A DNA stretch of 39,879 nt from Diplocarpon mali (lineage: Eukaryota; Ascomycota; Leotiomycetes; Helotiales; Drepanopezizaceae): the NCBI GenBank assembly GCA_024741835.1, contig JAENRP010000340.1, positions 6,586 to 46,464 on the forward strand. Reading direction: 5' to 3'. Made by a program: the position numbers and the translations under genes. The stretch's first letter is position 1, and every line of letters begins with the position of its first letter. The notes beneath the pieces are model-generated. The model had not been told where the DNA came from and did not search any database. It saw nothing but the letters and a program-made list of their open reading frames with translations. Positions 1 through 11,771 of the stretch are shown here, in pieces.

Positions 1-3000
1 CAAGCCAATTCGACACATACGAAGCAGACGACGTCGCTCGAACCGCCAGTCATCAGAAAACCGTCTCGAAGCAGTGCCCCCTCGGACGAAGATGGCACGG
101 AGCCAACGCATCGAGCGAGAATCGCCACAACTCCAGCTGCTTGCTGGTCCCCGGCCGGCGGCACCACCGAGTACGTCCGGACTTCTCAGCGAGGTCGAGC
201 CCCCCGACGAGAAACAATCGCGTGGGCACAATTGATGACCATGAGCAAAGACATCGTTCAAAAAATGCACGAGTCTGCCGGTGCCCAGGATGCTGACGGC
301 GGGCACAGGTACTCGTGCACGCCTCCGCACTCATGGGAGAAGTGCTGGAGCACACACATGCCCAGGGATGAGAGTAGCATCATCAGCCTCGGGCGACGAG
401 GGAGGATCTACGCATGACATAGTCCTGAGCTTCTCGGAAACGTTTCCGATGGCCTGACCGTCGACGGATCAGTGCTCTCCCGCACCTGCGTCTGCGCGAG
501 AGAACGAGTCGGCGTGAGGAATATGGCGTGCAGCTGGCGTGCCCACGACTGTCCGAAGCCACTTCATTTACGAGTCCTGTACACTCGGTACATGCAGGTG
601 TTCTGCGCCAGTAGTTCGGCCAAGGGAACGAGCAATCTGCTGCGAGGCATTCGCGCCCGGCCCGGGCGTTTCTTAGCACCCAGCGTCTACGCTGGAGGAG
701 TCCGCCATGTGAGCCAGGATCCCGAGGACCGTGGGGGAGTTCGACTACGACCGACTGTCCAACGTGGCCGGCTTCACGGGACGCGGATCTCCTCCTCGCC
801 CTATGTGCTCGTGCTCCGTCGCAGACCCGACCGACGCTACTCGCCCGCGAGCGCGTCGTTGAAGCGGATGTGAGGGGCGTCTCCCAGGTTGAGCTATACT
901 TCCATGCAGCGTTTATTGCCTCGTCGCAGGCTAAACAGCTACAGGGGCTAGATCAAAGTATAATCCGCCGCGCCAATGCCCTGGAACCCGTCAACCGGCC
1001 TGCGAACGTGCTGTTCATTTAGCGTGCGACGAGGTACGCACGCATGCGGGCCCTGCTCCGCCCTTGCGGTGTCGTCGCAGTCTTCGCGTCGCCCCGTCGC
1101 CTCTCTTCTCGCACTGGGTTGGCAGGAAGATTCCGCCATCTCTTCTCGTTGGGCACGACGTCTTGACTTCAAGTACAGGCCCCTCTGTCATCAGCGAAGC
1201 CTCTCCGAGCTGGGGAAGACGGCCAGCCCGCCGGATTGTGGGACTCTGCTATCTCACCCGATCCAGGAGACAAGCAGGAGGAATGTGCGTGAGTAGATGA
1301 AGATACCGGGATACCGGCGGCAGTGGAGATGTAGCTTTAGTAACCAGGCCAGGCATGTTTCCAAGCGTGTCGCCTCCTCCCTCCCTACGCAGAGACGACA
1401 GACCCGTCTCCGCACATTGTCGGTGGTAGCTGATGCGTCGGTCGGCACGGAAATGCGCTGGTCGCGAAAATCGCTGGCCGGGGCGTCAACGAGCCCTCAA
1501 CACCAGGTCGGAGCTGGTCGCGAGGGTGCACCGAGACCGGGCGAAGTCGCTGGGGCCGTTTCGCTCGTCTCCGAGAAAGCTGTGTGAAGATGCGATGTTC
1601 TGGACTTGGGGAATTCTCCGTCGTCACAGAGGGCTGGGGCCGGCGGTGGGTTGGGGCCGGTTTCGGATTAAGGATGTCCCGCGCCACGTGCCCACCCGGA
1701 GTCGCTGCACAAGCCGAGGCACCCAATCCGACACACGCTAGGCTGGGGTCGCGATAGGGCCACCTTACTCCGTCATGGCCGCGGATGGAAAACCTCCCAC
1801 CGGCAGAGACCGGCCTTGCCGAGGGCTGCACACGAGCCAAGGTATGAAGGCATCTTTGCCCGTCGAAAGCGTCGGACTCGAGAGAGGTCTGCTGCGTTGC
1901 ACCGACAAGCAATCAATCCGAAGAACAAAAGAGTACCTTGAGTACCGGGGGAGTACCAGTCACACACCCTCTGCTCGCCACCGCCTTTGCGTCGGCTCAG
2001 AAGCGACCGACTCGAGCCGGCACACCGGCGTTGGCGAGGAGGGGGAGACTCTACGCGACGCGGTCCAGAGGCGCCTTGGGGGAAAGGTCACCGCAGCTCC
2101 TCGAGAATTCCTCTCGGAGGGCCTCTGCTGGGCAAATCCTTCTTGAGCTGCGGCGGTGTGCTCCGCATGCCCTTCCAAGTAGATTCTCGGGCGAGAGGTT
2201 TCGCGGCAACTTCCTCGAATCCGCCTTCGCATATCAAGGTTGGGTTGATGTTGTGAGACGCGGCAGGACGTTGGCAAGGAATCGGGAGGGACGATAGACG
2301 CACTCGTTAATTCAAACCGAGGAGGAGGGCTAGCAGCTGGAGCGGAGCATTCGGAAAGGTAAGGAGAATCCAGGTTTGACGTGAATTCTCTCTGCTGTGG
2401 GACTCTGAGAGTGTTTGGGAACTCGAAGCAACTACGTCGTCGCAGACTGGGGTAAAACCACCTGAAAGTATCGCTAGCTTGATGGATAATATACGTCCAC
2501 GCCTAAAGGTAGGTGTCGAATTGCGTAAAATCTGGGCGGGAGGCTCAAAAACATGCTTTCGGAGTAGTTGGTAGCCCGTGCTAGCCTCGGGACACAGACC
2601 AGAGTCGAGTCTAAGATCATACTTTTGTCGCAGGCCAAACAAACACTGGACAAGAGGTACTAAGTATATTGGACCTCCCCAACCTGCCGGAAAATCGCCC
2701 TCGCAACCAAAAGCTCCTGCGGTCCCTGCCAGTTGCTGCTACTTCGTATCTAGAAACTTCTAGAAACCCTCTAGAGAGTCAGATGAGGCTGGTAGCTAGC
2801 TAGCTAGTTGCCTCGGAAGGCCGGGGGGAACGAGGTCTGGGAAGAGTCCAGCTTCGACAAGTCTCCATACCAACATCTATCCAAGGAGAGGAGGTAATCC
2901 GACTCATTCCCCTCTTTCTACATGAGTAAGAAAAGGCGCACGATAGCGAAAGCAGAAGTGAAGCTAAGCTAGAGCTGGCATCATAAGCCTCCCAAGGTGT

Positions 3001-5182
3001 CTCTCATTAACATACTGAGCTCGTACTACTCCCTGGAAGACCTGGAAGAAGGTTCTATCAGTAGATTGGCTCGGATTGACATGTAAATGAACCAGTCTTG
3101 GATCTGGGTGTGTACAGCTTACACGGAATGCCGACGACTCGAAAGCAGACTCTAACCTGGTCGCCCGGTTTCCCATGGCTTAATACTTATTGATTGAGGG
3201 GGGCGGGGTGGGGTTGACGATTCTTCGGAGCTGCTCTCCAGGAGAGATAACAGCTCCCCTGGTCGACTGCGCTCAGGCCAGCTACCTCGCGGCAGAGTAA
3301 ATCCCCTCCCCCCAGGGTGGTGGTTCTCATGAGAAACACATGAAGAGTAGCTCTAACCCAGCTAATCCGCTGCAAACCCCCCCCCCCCCCTCGGAGTAGA
3401 TGCCGAGGTGGTGTTGATCTGGCCTGCGAAGAAGTCCCTGTACCGTGTGGTACGTGTTCAAGTTCAAGCTCGACGTTCGTATTGCTATCAAGAAGAATGG
3501 GCCGCGCCGGATACTACCCCCATTCGGGCCTGTCCCAACCAGCCCGTCGAGGACACGGGGTATCTCATGAAAAGATTCTTATCAGATCAGCCCTGTGTCT
3601 TGGTTCTGAAGTACCGCAATGCTTCGTTGCAGCCGACACCAACACCCCATGCATCTCTGCGTAACCTGGTCAACACGTTTTGAGACCGGCTTGCAAAAGC
3701 GCCAACGTGGCGCGCGTGTGGCCTACGATGGAGTACATGTCCGCGGGAGTGCAGGTGCCAGGCCTCACAGCCGGCCCCAGCCTCGTCGGTGCGTTGTACT
3801 CAACAACTGCCTCCACTCCCCTCTCCACTCCGGCAACGAGAGTTGATGCTGCCTCCACTCCTGCACTCGGGCGCCTCGGGGAGAGCTGGCACGACCCAAT
3901 GCCGATGCAATCACGTGGCTGGTACCGCAAGTTGTTCGGATCGATCGATTCATCGGTTCAGAGTTTTGTCTACCGAGCTGATGCAGTGGATCGTCAGTAT
4001 CATCACAGAAGTCTGTGGTGGGTAGGGTTGCCAGAGGGAGAGGAGTCTGTCAGAGGTTGATGATATTCATGAACTCAAAGTCTTCAAATTGACTGCCAAT
4101 GCTTAGTATGAACATACGCCATTTAAGTCGACACACGCTAGCCGCTTATGGACAGAGCTGTAGAGGATCTCAGGGGGGGGNAGAAGGCCTGCTTTCGGTG
4201 TCCAGACGCTTGTGATCTTTTCGTGCTGTAGGTCGCTGGGGTGATCAAGCTGGTGGTTTCACGAGGTATGCACACTCATAGGATCGAATCGAATCTGTTC
4301 TTGGTTGTCTTCGTTGTTGTTGATTACTACCAGAGAAGATAGAGATCTAGAGTCAAGTAGTACTGCCTATGCCAAGACTTTGCATGTGACATGGTCGATG
4401 TCAAGCTACTCCACGTGATCTATAATCACTATATTCCTACACAAGCAAGCTTCGATGTACTGGTGGCTGGGTAGCGTTGCCTTTGCTTACCATCGCATCC
4501 AGGTATCTACAGTACAGGTCCAGTCGTCAGTAGGAGAGCCGGGGATTCGGTGTTGAGGTGACGAGGCCCTTCTCAAGTGCGGTAGGCTCTGCCTCTTCGA
4601 TAGGACACCGCCCCTTGATGAGCCCTCCGACAGTCGTTCCGAAGGGGGGCGCGCGTGTTGACGTGGGTGCGTTGATGTTGATGTCGATGTACATGTGGAG
4701 TGGAGAGAGGAGGAGAGGGGAGAGAGGCGAGAGGAGAGTGCACAGTGTGCGGACGTCGTATTTCGTACTTCGATGGCTCTCTCGACTTGGAGGACCGGAG
4801 CTTGAGCGGACGGGCCTACTCTACTTCAGATCCTCGATCCACCCAGCCCAGACGTCTCGGGACACGGGCGGAAATCCTGCATGGCGAGACCGAATGTCCA
4901 GGTCTTTCTTCCGAGTCGCCGTCGTCGGTAGGGTCGTCGGTAGGGTCGTCGTGCCCTCTGGATGATTTGGCGGCGAGCCCCCTCTCTCCGCAGCCGTGCA
5001 CATGCCGGTGAGGAGGCGGGGGACACTGGCGACTCCCGACGAGGAGCAGACTGGAGGGGACGACGAGAGATGGCCAACCTGATGGATGTTCCAAGCCTTC
5101 TTTCCAAGGGGGGGGCACACCTCTCCGCGCTCGGGTAGGGAGAGAATTGGCGAGGAGGCGCAAGGAAGTCAATCAGCCAGCC
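1..5182. other. gene-poor region, no supported gene
   Basis: No reading frame here shows a recognisable domain, and the open frames are short, overlapping on both strands and low-complexity. Visible structure is limited to simple sequence: a tagctagctag tract near 2795-2810, a run of 14 C at 3377-3390, a G run followed by an n at 4181, and a polypurine stretch near 4693-4735. Composition is fairly GC-rich, so it is not an AT-rich, heavily RIP-mutated island. It could hold non-coding transcripts or very decayed elements that I cannot identify by reading. Confidence 0.6.
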
Positions 5183-5440
5183 AGTCGCTTCTCATGCGTG
5201 AATTAATCAATTAGTCAGTCAATCCGTCAATCACTATCCGGGAATTAATCAATCAGTCAAACAAACAATCAATTAATCAGTCAACCAGTCCATCAGTCCA
5301 TCAGTCCATCAGGCAGCCGTTCAATCAGCCAACCATTCAATCAGTCAACCATTCAATCCGTCAACCCATCAACCTTCAACCCATCAACCCATCACCAACC
5401 CATCAACCCATCATCAACCCATCAACCCATCAACCATCCC
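5183..5440. repeat. degenerate tandem repeat array (caatcagt / caacccat units)
   Basis: A low-complexity array starts with interspersed caat/cagt/caac tetramers such as aatcaatcagtcaatc. It grades into units of the type tcaacccatcaacccatc between about 5340 and 5440. The four-base periodicity is kept across most of the array while the units diverge, as expected of an old microsatellite that has mutated and expanded again. It encodes nothing plausible in any frame. Confidence 0.85.
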
Positions 5441-6475
5441 TTCGTCCCTGCAGGGACACCCGGCTTTGGGCTGACTGGACCCTCGTCCGCTGCACTGCAT
5501 TCCATCATCTCATATCATCGAGCCACGAGGAACCGGTCAGGGTTCGGGTATCTGGGTCAGTATCTCTTGAGCCAACATGCTGGACCCCGCCATGCCTCAT
5601 CCCCATGCTCTCATCCACATTGGCATCGATCCTACAAAGTCTGGGTCGCTCAGTCTCCCCAGTCCCACCAGTCTCACCAGTCCCACCCCTCAACTCCATG
5701 CTGCTTCACAGCCCTACCTCTCTGCCTTGCCGTCCCCTCCACCCCTTCTTCCCCCTCCCCCACCCCCCCACGCAGAGAGAACAAGAAGTATGATGTCCAG
5801 ACGGATGGCTTCGGCCTTCATGTAAATTGTTCGCTGTTAATGTGGTGAGACAAGGCATAGGCCTGTACGCACTGGTACGGGCTGGGGCATTCCTCGCAAT
5901 CTATGGTAGTCTTAGACATGCTCTCCCCCATCCTACTTCACTCACTGCTTGTCGTTCAGTGTCACCGACCACACCACCTGGCCCGTCACTCTTTTTTCTA
6001 TTTGGAATTATAGCCAATTGTGTATTTTCTATTATTGCTTTTATTACCAGCCGCCGTGATCATTGGAATCCCAACAGGCCTAATTTCCTACGCTCGCCGT
6101 CCTACAATCCCAATCTGAGCTCAGGACAGTCTTCAGTCTTCGTCGGCCCGGCGGCGCCTTCAAGTTACGATGGTCAGTTCATTCGCGTCTCTCCCCTCCC
6201 TCCCTCTCTCGCTCGCTTCTCTCGCAAGATAGATAGGCAAGCAAGCAGTCAGGCGTCTGTCTTGACAATTCATGCCAACTCCTCTTCGACATTCGGCTTC
6301 ACTCCTCTCCCCCGCCCCCCGGCCCAAAGAGATTCCAAGATGGGCTCAAGTTGGAGGAGGGACTCGATTGATCAAGTCCGAGCCTTTATCTCCATGAAGA
6401 ATCGAACCAGGCTAAAATGAAGACTCTCCATAGCATGTTTACAAGTTAAGGTCCGTCTACCAACCACGGGTCGCG
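5441..6475. other. non-coding region upstream of the lectin-like gene
   Basis: This stretch is rich in pyrimidines, with many ccc/tctc tracts and a small cluster of ccagtcccac units near 5660-5700. A 197-codon frame at 5827-6420 is low-complexity and matches nothing I know. Just before the lectin-like gene there is a short upstream ORF at 6417-6449 (10 codons plus stop). It could reduce translation of the main frame if it lies in the transcript. Confidence 0.5.
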
Positions 6476-7945
6476 ATGCAGAAGCCAGCCCCCGCCGTCT
6501 CGCCCGTGTCTCCGTTGTCCAGGCTCGGCAACTCATTTTCCCCGGTGGAGAAGGGGACCTACTACCCGGATGACAAAATCGTGATAATGACGCCCGTGGA
6601 CCAGGGCATGGAGGCCGTTCAGCCGAACAGGAGGTCGTCGAATGCTCCGGAGCTGTTTTTGGCGGCCCCGGCCGCTGCCGCACATCGCTCGATCCCCCCA
6701 CGTCCGCCTGTTCCTCCACTGCCGCCGTATTATGCGGAAGCCAGCGCCCTGGCCCGTCCAGCACCGCGAGCTTTCTGGAGGAGGCATCTCATGTGGATCA
6801 TCGCCATCGTGGGCGTGATCCTCCTTGTCGTCGGGATATCGGTTGGTCTGGTGAGCCGGACGGGGAACGATTCGAAGAAGTCGGGCAGCGCAAAGGCCCT
6901 CGTGACCGGCCCAATCCCCAACAATACGCAGAACAGCATAGCCAGCTCTTGCATGCTCTTAAACGAGGGCAAGACACCGAACAATTTCGTCATATGGCAG
7001 AACGCTACCGGCGAGCTGAATCTCCAAGTCGCCTTGAGAGGGACCAATTTCGAGCCGAGAAAGAATATCTCATTGACCATTCCGGCCAAGATCGGATCTC
7101 CCCTCTCCGCAACCACCGACGTGGATTGGACTACCGGCGTCGTGACGCTGAACGTGTTCTACCTCTCGGGATTCAACAACATTACCATGTGCTCCGTCAC
7201 TTGCGCGCCATGGTCTGATGACTGCTCCACCGTCGCAAATATCGTGATCCCGGTCAATGTCCCGGCAAGCAACTTCACCGGCCTAGCTGCTGTCAATGTG
7301 AATATGGCCAAGGATTGGAGGGTCTACTACGCTGACCAGGATGGATACTTATCAGAGCTTCGAGGCGTATCCTCCGGATTCGACAAGGGAAAAACGATCG
7401 GTGGCTGGGCGCTCAACGGCTCTTCCATAGCTGCCATCAACGTCAACACAACGACGAGTAACATCAACATCTTCTACGTCGACTCGGAAACCAAGGCACT
7501 ATTCAAGATGCAATGGGCCATTGACGCCTGGACAAAACGTGAGTCGCCCGATTGATGGGCTAGGCCTTCCGCAGCTGACATTTTGCCCGTAGCATCGATC
7601 GTCTCTTCGGCCTTTATCGAGTCTTGGAACCCGTTGTCTGGCCTGGCAGTTTCCTACACCAGCAAGCAAGATCAGCTGCACGTGTACTACACAGGTCTCG
7701 ACCGAGGAATTTACGAGTTCCTCGGCTCGAGAGCCTCCCAAATGACAAACACGAGCTGGTCCACGCTTCCCGGACGCGATCCGATCTGGGCGGAAGCGGA
7801 CGTTGTCGGGGCGTCCCTTGCTGCTTATGGCTGGAACGATCAGGGTCGTTTTTACCACATCAGGAATGGCAGGCTAGCAGAAGCTTCCTTGGTTAATAGG
7901 ACTTGGACCCAGAGTTCCATCGATTCGAGTGGGCGTGCGAGTTAG
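6476..7945 (+). CDS. membrane-anchored fucose-specific lectin-like protein
   Basis: Two exons (6476-7538 and 7593-7945) joined across a 54-bp intron (gtgagt...cccgtag, branch gctgac) give 471 residues. Residues 1-104 are proline-rich and probably cytosolic. Residues about 105-127 form one strong hydrophobic segment (WIIAIVGVILLVVGISVGLV) after an RR pair, which suggests a signal anchor. The rest resembles the fungal fucose-specific lectin beta-propeller, with repeated blade-like strings such as WRVYYADQDGYLSEL, INIFYVDSETKALFKM and LHVYYTGLDRGIYEF. Several N-x-S/T sites lie in the putative lumenal or extracellular part. The likely role is a cell-surface or secretory-pathway carbohydrate-binding protein; sugar specificity cannot be read from the sequence. 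The gene stands alone, with about 1.6 kb of non-coding DNA downstream. The family call is by blade pattern and not certain. Confidence 0.75.
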
Positions 7946-9542
7946 GTCGTGAACGATGCCTGGGCGATGGAGAGCGCATAGAGTCGAGCTCAACGGAAAC
8001 GGTACTTGGGATTTCATAACCAAGGGGGAGGGGGTTGGGAAAGGATAAGATTCTATACGGTGCTGAGTGCCGAGGACACTCGCGATCTGTTCTCGGAACA
8101 AACCGCTCGGCGATATGATGCCTAAAGAATACATAGACGATACATATACCCCACTCAGATTGACACCTTCGTACTCACGTGATCAAGGCCCTAAATCGAT
8201 CCGCTCTGCGCAAGCTCGCTGGTGAAAACGAGGGCGGCCCTTGTCCCGTTCGCCAGCAAGAAGGGGGTTTCGCGCAGGTACGAGCTGTCGCTTGCGCATT
8301 CTAGTCGCGTGAAGGTCTCTGCCGAAGCTTCCCTCGCTAGCCCCATCACCTGATACTGGAAGTGGTTCGAATAAAGTGCGTCTCGGCTCCGTGCTGGCCA
8401 GTCCACCCAAGTCGGCTAGCTCATCTCTTATCGGTGGGGAGCCTACGGTAGGTACGTACCGTGCTGCGGATTCGTATCGTACCGTATTTGTCATCCGATC
8501 ACGAGGGGAGCCTGGCACGTGTGGGTAGGGGCGGAGGCTAACAGAGGCTCGCTTAAGCCCATCTTCACGTCAACATACGGTGCCTCCTGATACAGCCGTG
8601 CCTTGGTCGGCGGATATCGCATGGCTCTGGCAGGGCGGCCCCCCGACCGGATGCGGGCGGGAGAGGTTCTCTCTCGATTTCCGCAGCCGCATCGCCCCCT
8701 CGGTAACATCCCGGCCTCCGAAACCCGATCGGCCGGAGCAGGAGCACGCCCACGAAGCAGAGACCGGACTTGCATCGGGGTCAGGGACTGCAACGCCTGG
8801 ACTCTGGCTGTTTGAGATCGCGCACGTCGGCAGGGTTGGCCGAGAAAAGGACATTTCTGAGCGAGACCTCCCCTGCGGGACGTTGACACGCCGAAAGCCT
8901 TCTTGTTTACGCCGGCCGTCCACTCGTGCCACAGCCGTCGTACCACTGGAGACGGAGCTATCTACGTGCCTCTGTTTTATCGCACGCTTACTGGCTTCAC
9001 TCTTGCCAAGGATCTCAAGCGCCGTGCTGATAGTATCTATCGACGGCCGAAGCCCTACTGTGTTGCGGCGTTCGAACTTGCAGTCGCGCGAAAGGCACGA
9101 GACCGGCAGCAGGCGTCATTCAACAAACAGACTCGATAATCTCGGGAGACACGTCAGGAGCGGGGAGCAGACATAAGCATAGGGGCAAATATACCCTTAA
9201 AGCTAGGAGTCTTCTGTCTGAGTGGTTTGTGGCGGATGTCTGTGTTTCGAAAGAAGGCATGGACTTGGCTCTCAAGAAGGACGCTTGGGACAGAGAGGCA
9301 CGAATTAGAAAAGCAGGCGCACGGCTATCACCTGAGGCGACACGGCTAGATGCTCGGAAAAGTCCCCCAGTTTTCATCGAACCCTGGATATCACGAATCC
9401 CGAAACAGTCTCCTTTCGTGAATGTTGTCACTTGTTTACAAATTTGCTGGAGAAAAAAAATCAAGGCTGGCCCAGCAGTTTCAGATTGAGTATGTTGATG
9501 GTTTCTCGATCGCCAAACTAGTTGAGTTGCAAATAGCCAATC
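7946..9542. other. non-coding region between lectin-like gene and F-box pseudogene
   Basis: I see no supported gene. The frames here, including one of 198 codons at 8580-9176, overlap open frames on the opposite strand and show no domain or compositional sign of coding. A ggtaggtacgtacc tract lies at 8447-8460. The second half becomes more AT-rich. Confidence 0.55.
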
Positions 9543-11078
9543 TCAATCTTCCAACCTCAGGCTGTCTTCAATCTTCTTGACTTCTGGATGCAACCTGAAG
9601 TAAACAGTATTCACTCTCTCAGCTTCGTTATTTTTCTGATACTTTGGTACCGCCGGCTCATGCCGAAATCCGAACCATTCCAGACCGTCTGGCGTCAGAT
9701 CACCTATGTCGTCGACCTCTCTGTCTTTGAAAGCAACAAGCGAGGCAGCTCCTGAAGCACGTCATATCTCCTCCGCATACAAGATGACCGGGACATCCAC
9801 ATAGCTGAAATTCCCGAATAGCTTCAACGTGTGCATTAGCTCTCCTATATCCCATGGCCGAAACTTGAGATGTTGATATTGATAACAAGACGCTTCAGAC
9901 CCCCTTGGACTTTGTCGAGGGCTGGTCTCTGTGTGGTGCGTTTCACACATTCGGGCACGTCGTCATCGTAAAACAGCTCGCAGGTGAGATCTTCGAGAAG
10001 TAGAGTTGCTGAACCAGCTCGATCTGGACGAACAGGCGGACAGATCTAGCCATCTGAAAAGCCATCAGTCACGACGTAGCAGAAATGATGTCCTGAGATC
10101 CTAGACATGGGTGCTCTTGGTTTGCACGCGTCTACTCTACAAGTTAAGGATAGACGGAGGGTTTACATATTCGAGCTTCTCGTACTGCAGCATAGCTGGC
10201 ACAGGCGCATAGGTATCGAAAATATCGCTTTCGGAATGATCTAGAATATCTCTGATACGTTCCCCTTTGAACCTATCAACTGAGAATTTGATCGCTTTGA
10301 GATTCGAGAATCCTTGTGCAGAGCTGCAGCCGCGCAAGGCTTCAAAGACTGAACCTCCGATAGCCGATGCATCCCGAACTCGTAGCTCAACGGAGTGTAG
10401 CGCTGTCAGATGTAGCAGAAGTCCAAGTACAAAATCCAACTGTCCTTTGTACAAACCGTTGGTCCAGCAAGCTTGTAAAACAGATGGTAGAAGATTGATC
10501 ATCTTCTTGCGAGGTGCAAGTTCTTCGGAGATGATGCCACATTCTCGTGCTTGGAAGGTATCCTACTAGAATGTGTAAGTAGTGTGTTCCCATGATTCAT
10601 ACCTGCCATTTGGAAATCATATCGCAGACAAAAGAGTTCTCACAAACAATCCTGAATCAAGAGACGGCACCAGCAGGTTCGCCTCCTTCACATAAGCCGC
10701 ACGTCTCGGCTTCAATGTCGAGCGAATTAGATACCGTGGCTGTCCACCTAAAGTACGCCAGACAGAATCGACTCTCCTGCCGTCTAGTCTTCGTGAGAGA
10801 CCGAATGTTTCTATTCTTCAGGATACTACTCGTCTCGTATCACAAACGCAAGCGTTGACCTTCGGCGCTGGTGCCACTAACTTATGAGGAAGAGAAGGCT
10901 CGAAGCCCGAAATGATTTCTGGAATCCACGAGAACGTCGAGTAGAGAGAAGGCTCTACGACTTGGTTGAAGGATTTTTTTGAGTGGCTGAGGTTTAAAAA
11001 GTCGGGCCGCGAAAGTCTGAAGGAGAAGATCAGGCCCCGTAGCTCGAGGGGGAGCTTTTGGTAAGGTGTTTCCGCCAT
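9543..11078 (-). pseudogene. decayed F-box protein gene
   Basis: From an ATG at 11078 the minus strand begins an F-box-like segment (KLPLELRGLIFSF, then RPDFLNLSHSKKSFNQVVEP). Further fragments resembling fungal F-box proteins follow in order but in shifting frames: LIRSTLKPRRAAYVKEANLL near 10700-10770, ISEELAPRKK running into LDFVLGLLLHLTALHSVELRV at about 10137-10545, and TLLLEDLTCELFYDDDVPE then LKRLVININISSF near 9870-10010. The last part is one frame from DIGELMHTLKLFGNFSYVDV through an in-frame TGA (9762-9764) to a stop at 9543. The change of frame near 9870 is abrupt, with the frames overlapping, so it reads as an indel and not an intron. At least one apparent intron (about 10566-10602) remains. 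An intact form would be a substrate receptor of an SCF ubiquitin ligase. A working gene with unusual introns is less likely. Confidence 0.62.
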
Positions 11079-11771
11079 GAGAATCACGACTCGAGCTTTT
11101 CTCTTTTGTTCGATTGCAATGCTTGCTGAGAGAGTGAAGCGAGCGCTGCAGATAATACCCACATTGTTCACGATATCCGTGGAATGATAACGACAAAGCC
11201 TACCTCCATGGCCCTGAATGGCACCGAATTCATCAGGGCCTTCGCTGCAAGCGCTGCAAGCCGCTGGCTATCTGATACCAAAGGCTAGGTAGGTACGAGG
11301 TGTATCTAAACCAAAGAAGCAACGCTGCCTTTTTCTGGACAAGTTGATGGGCGATCCAGCTTCAACGCGGGGAGCTTTACCAAGAAACCTAGGTAGGTAT
11401 ACGAAAAAGTGCCGAAGAGCTCATGATGGGCATTAGTTTCGAAACAACGCTGCGACAGCGTCAATTAACAAGCATCGGTATTATTCATGGACAGCGAGGA
11501 ACTCAAAGGACTCAAAAGCCCTCCTACATGAAGAGGCGACAAGCTCTGTAATGCACCCACGTATTATCATATCGGTATTCCCCGGGCGATAGGGCAAAAG
11601 AACGAAGAATGCTCGAGTCGAGTCAGGACCCCCGGCCTTGGCTGCATGCGCGGGGATTACCTACCTCGACTCCCTACCTATGACACAACCCCACCATAGC
11701 TAGGACTCTCAAAGCACAACCTCCATCAACAACCTCTTTTCCTCAGCCACTTTATCCTCCACAGGGACAAC
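11079..11771. promoter_or_regulatory. upstream region of HEM3
   Basis: No gene is visible in this 0.7-kb stretch. It contains the motif ctaggtaggta at 11285-11295 and cctaggtaggta at 11388-11399, plus related ctacct/ctaccta strings near 11660-11680. A pyrimidine-rich leader precedes the HEM3 start codon. These are consistent with promoter and 5' untranslated sequence, but no specific factor site is proven. Confidence 0.45.

Noticed and set aside
1385..1912. 175-codon minus-strand frame
   Set aside because: Overlaps several plus-strand frames, rich in R and P as expected from GC-rich non-coding DNA, no recognisable motif.
5827..6420. 197-codon plus-strand frame before the lectin-like gene
   Set aside because: It is low-complexity and proline/serine-rich, has no domain and does not splice convincingly to the lectin-like frame.
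8580..9176. 198-codon plus-strand frame
   Set aside because: GC-rich stretch open on both strands at once; no domain or plausible codon pattern.
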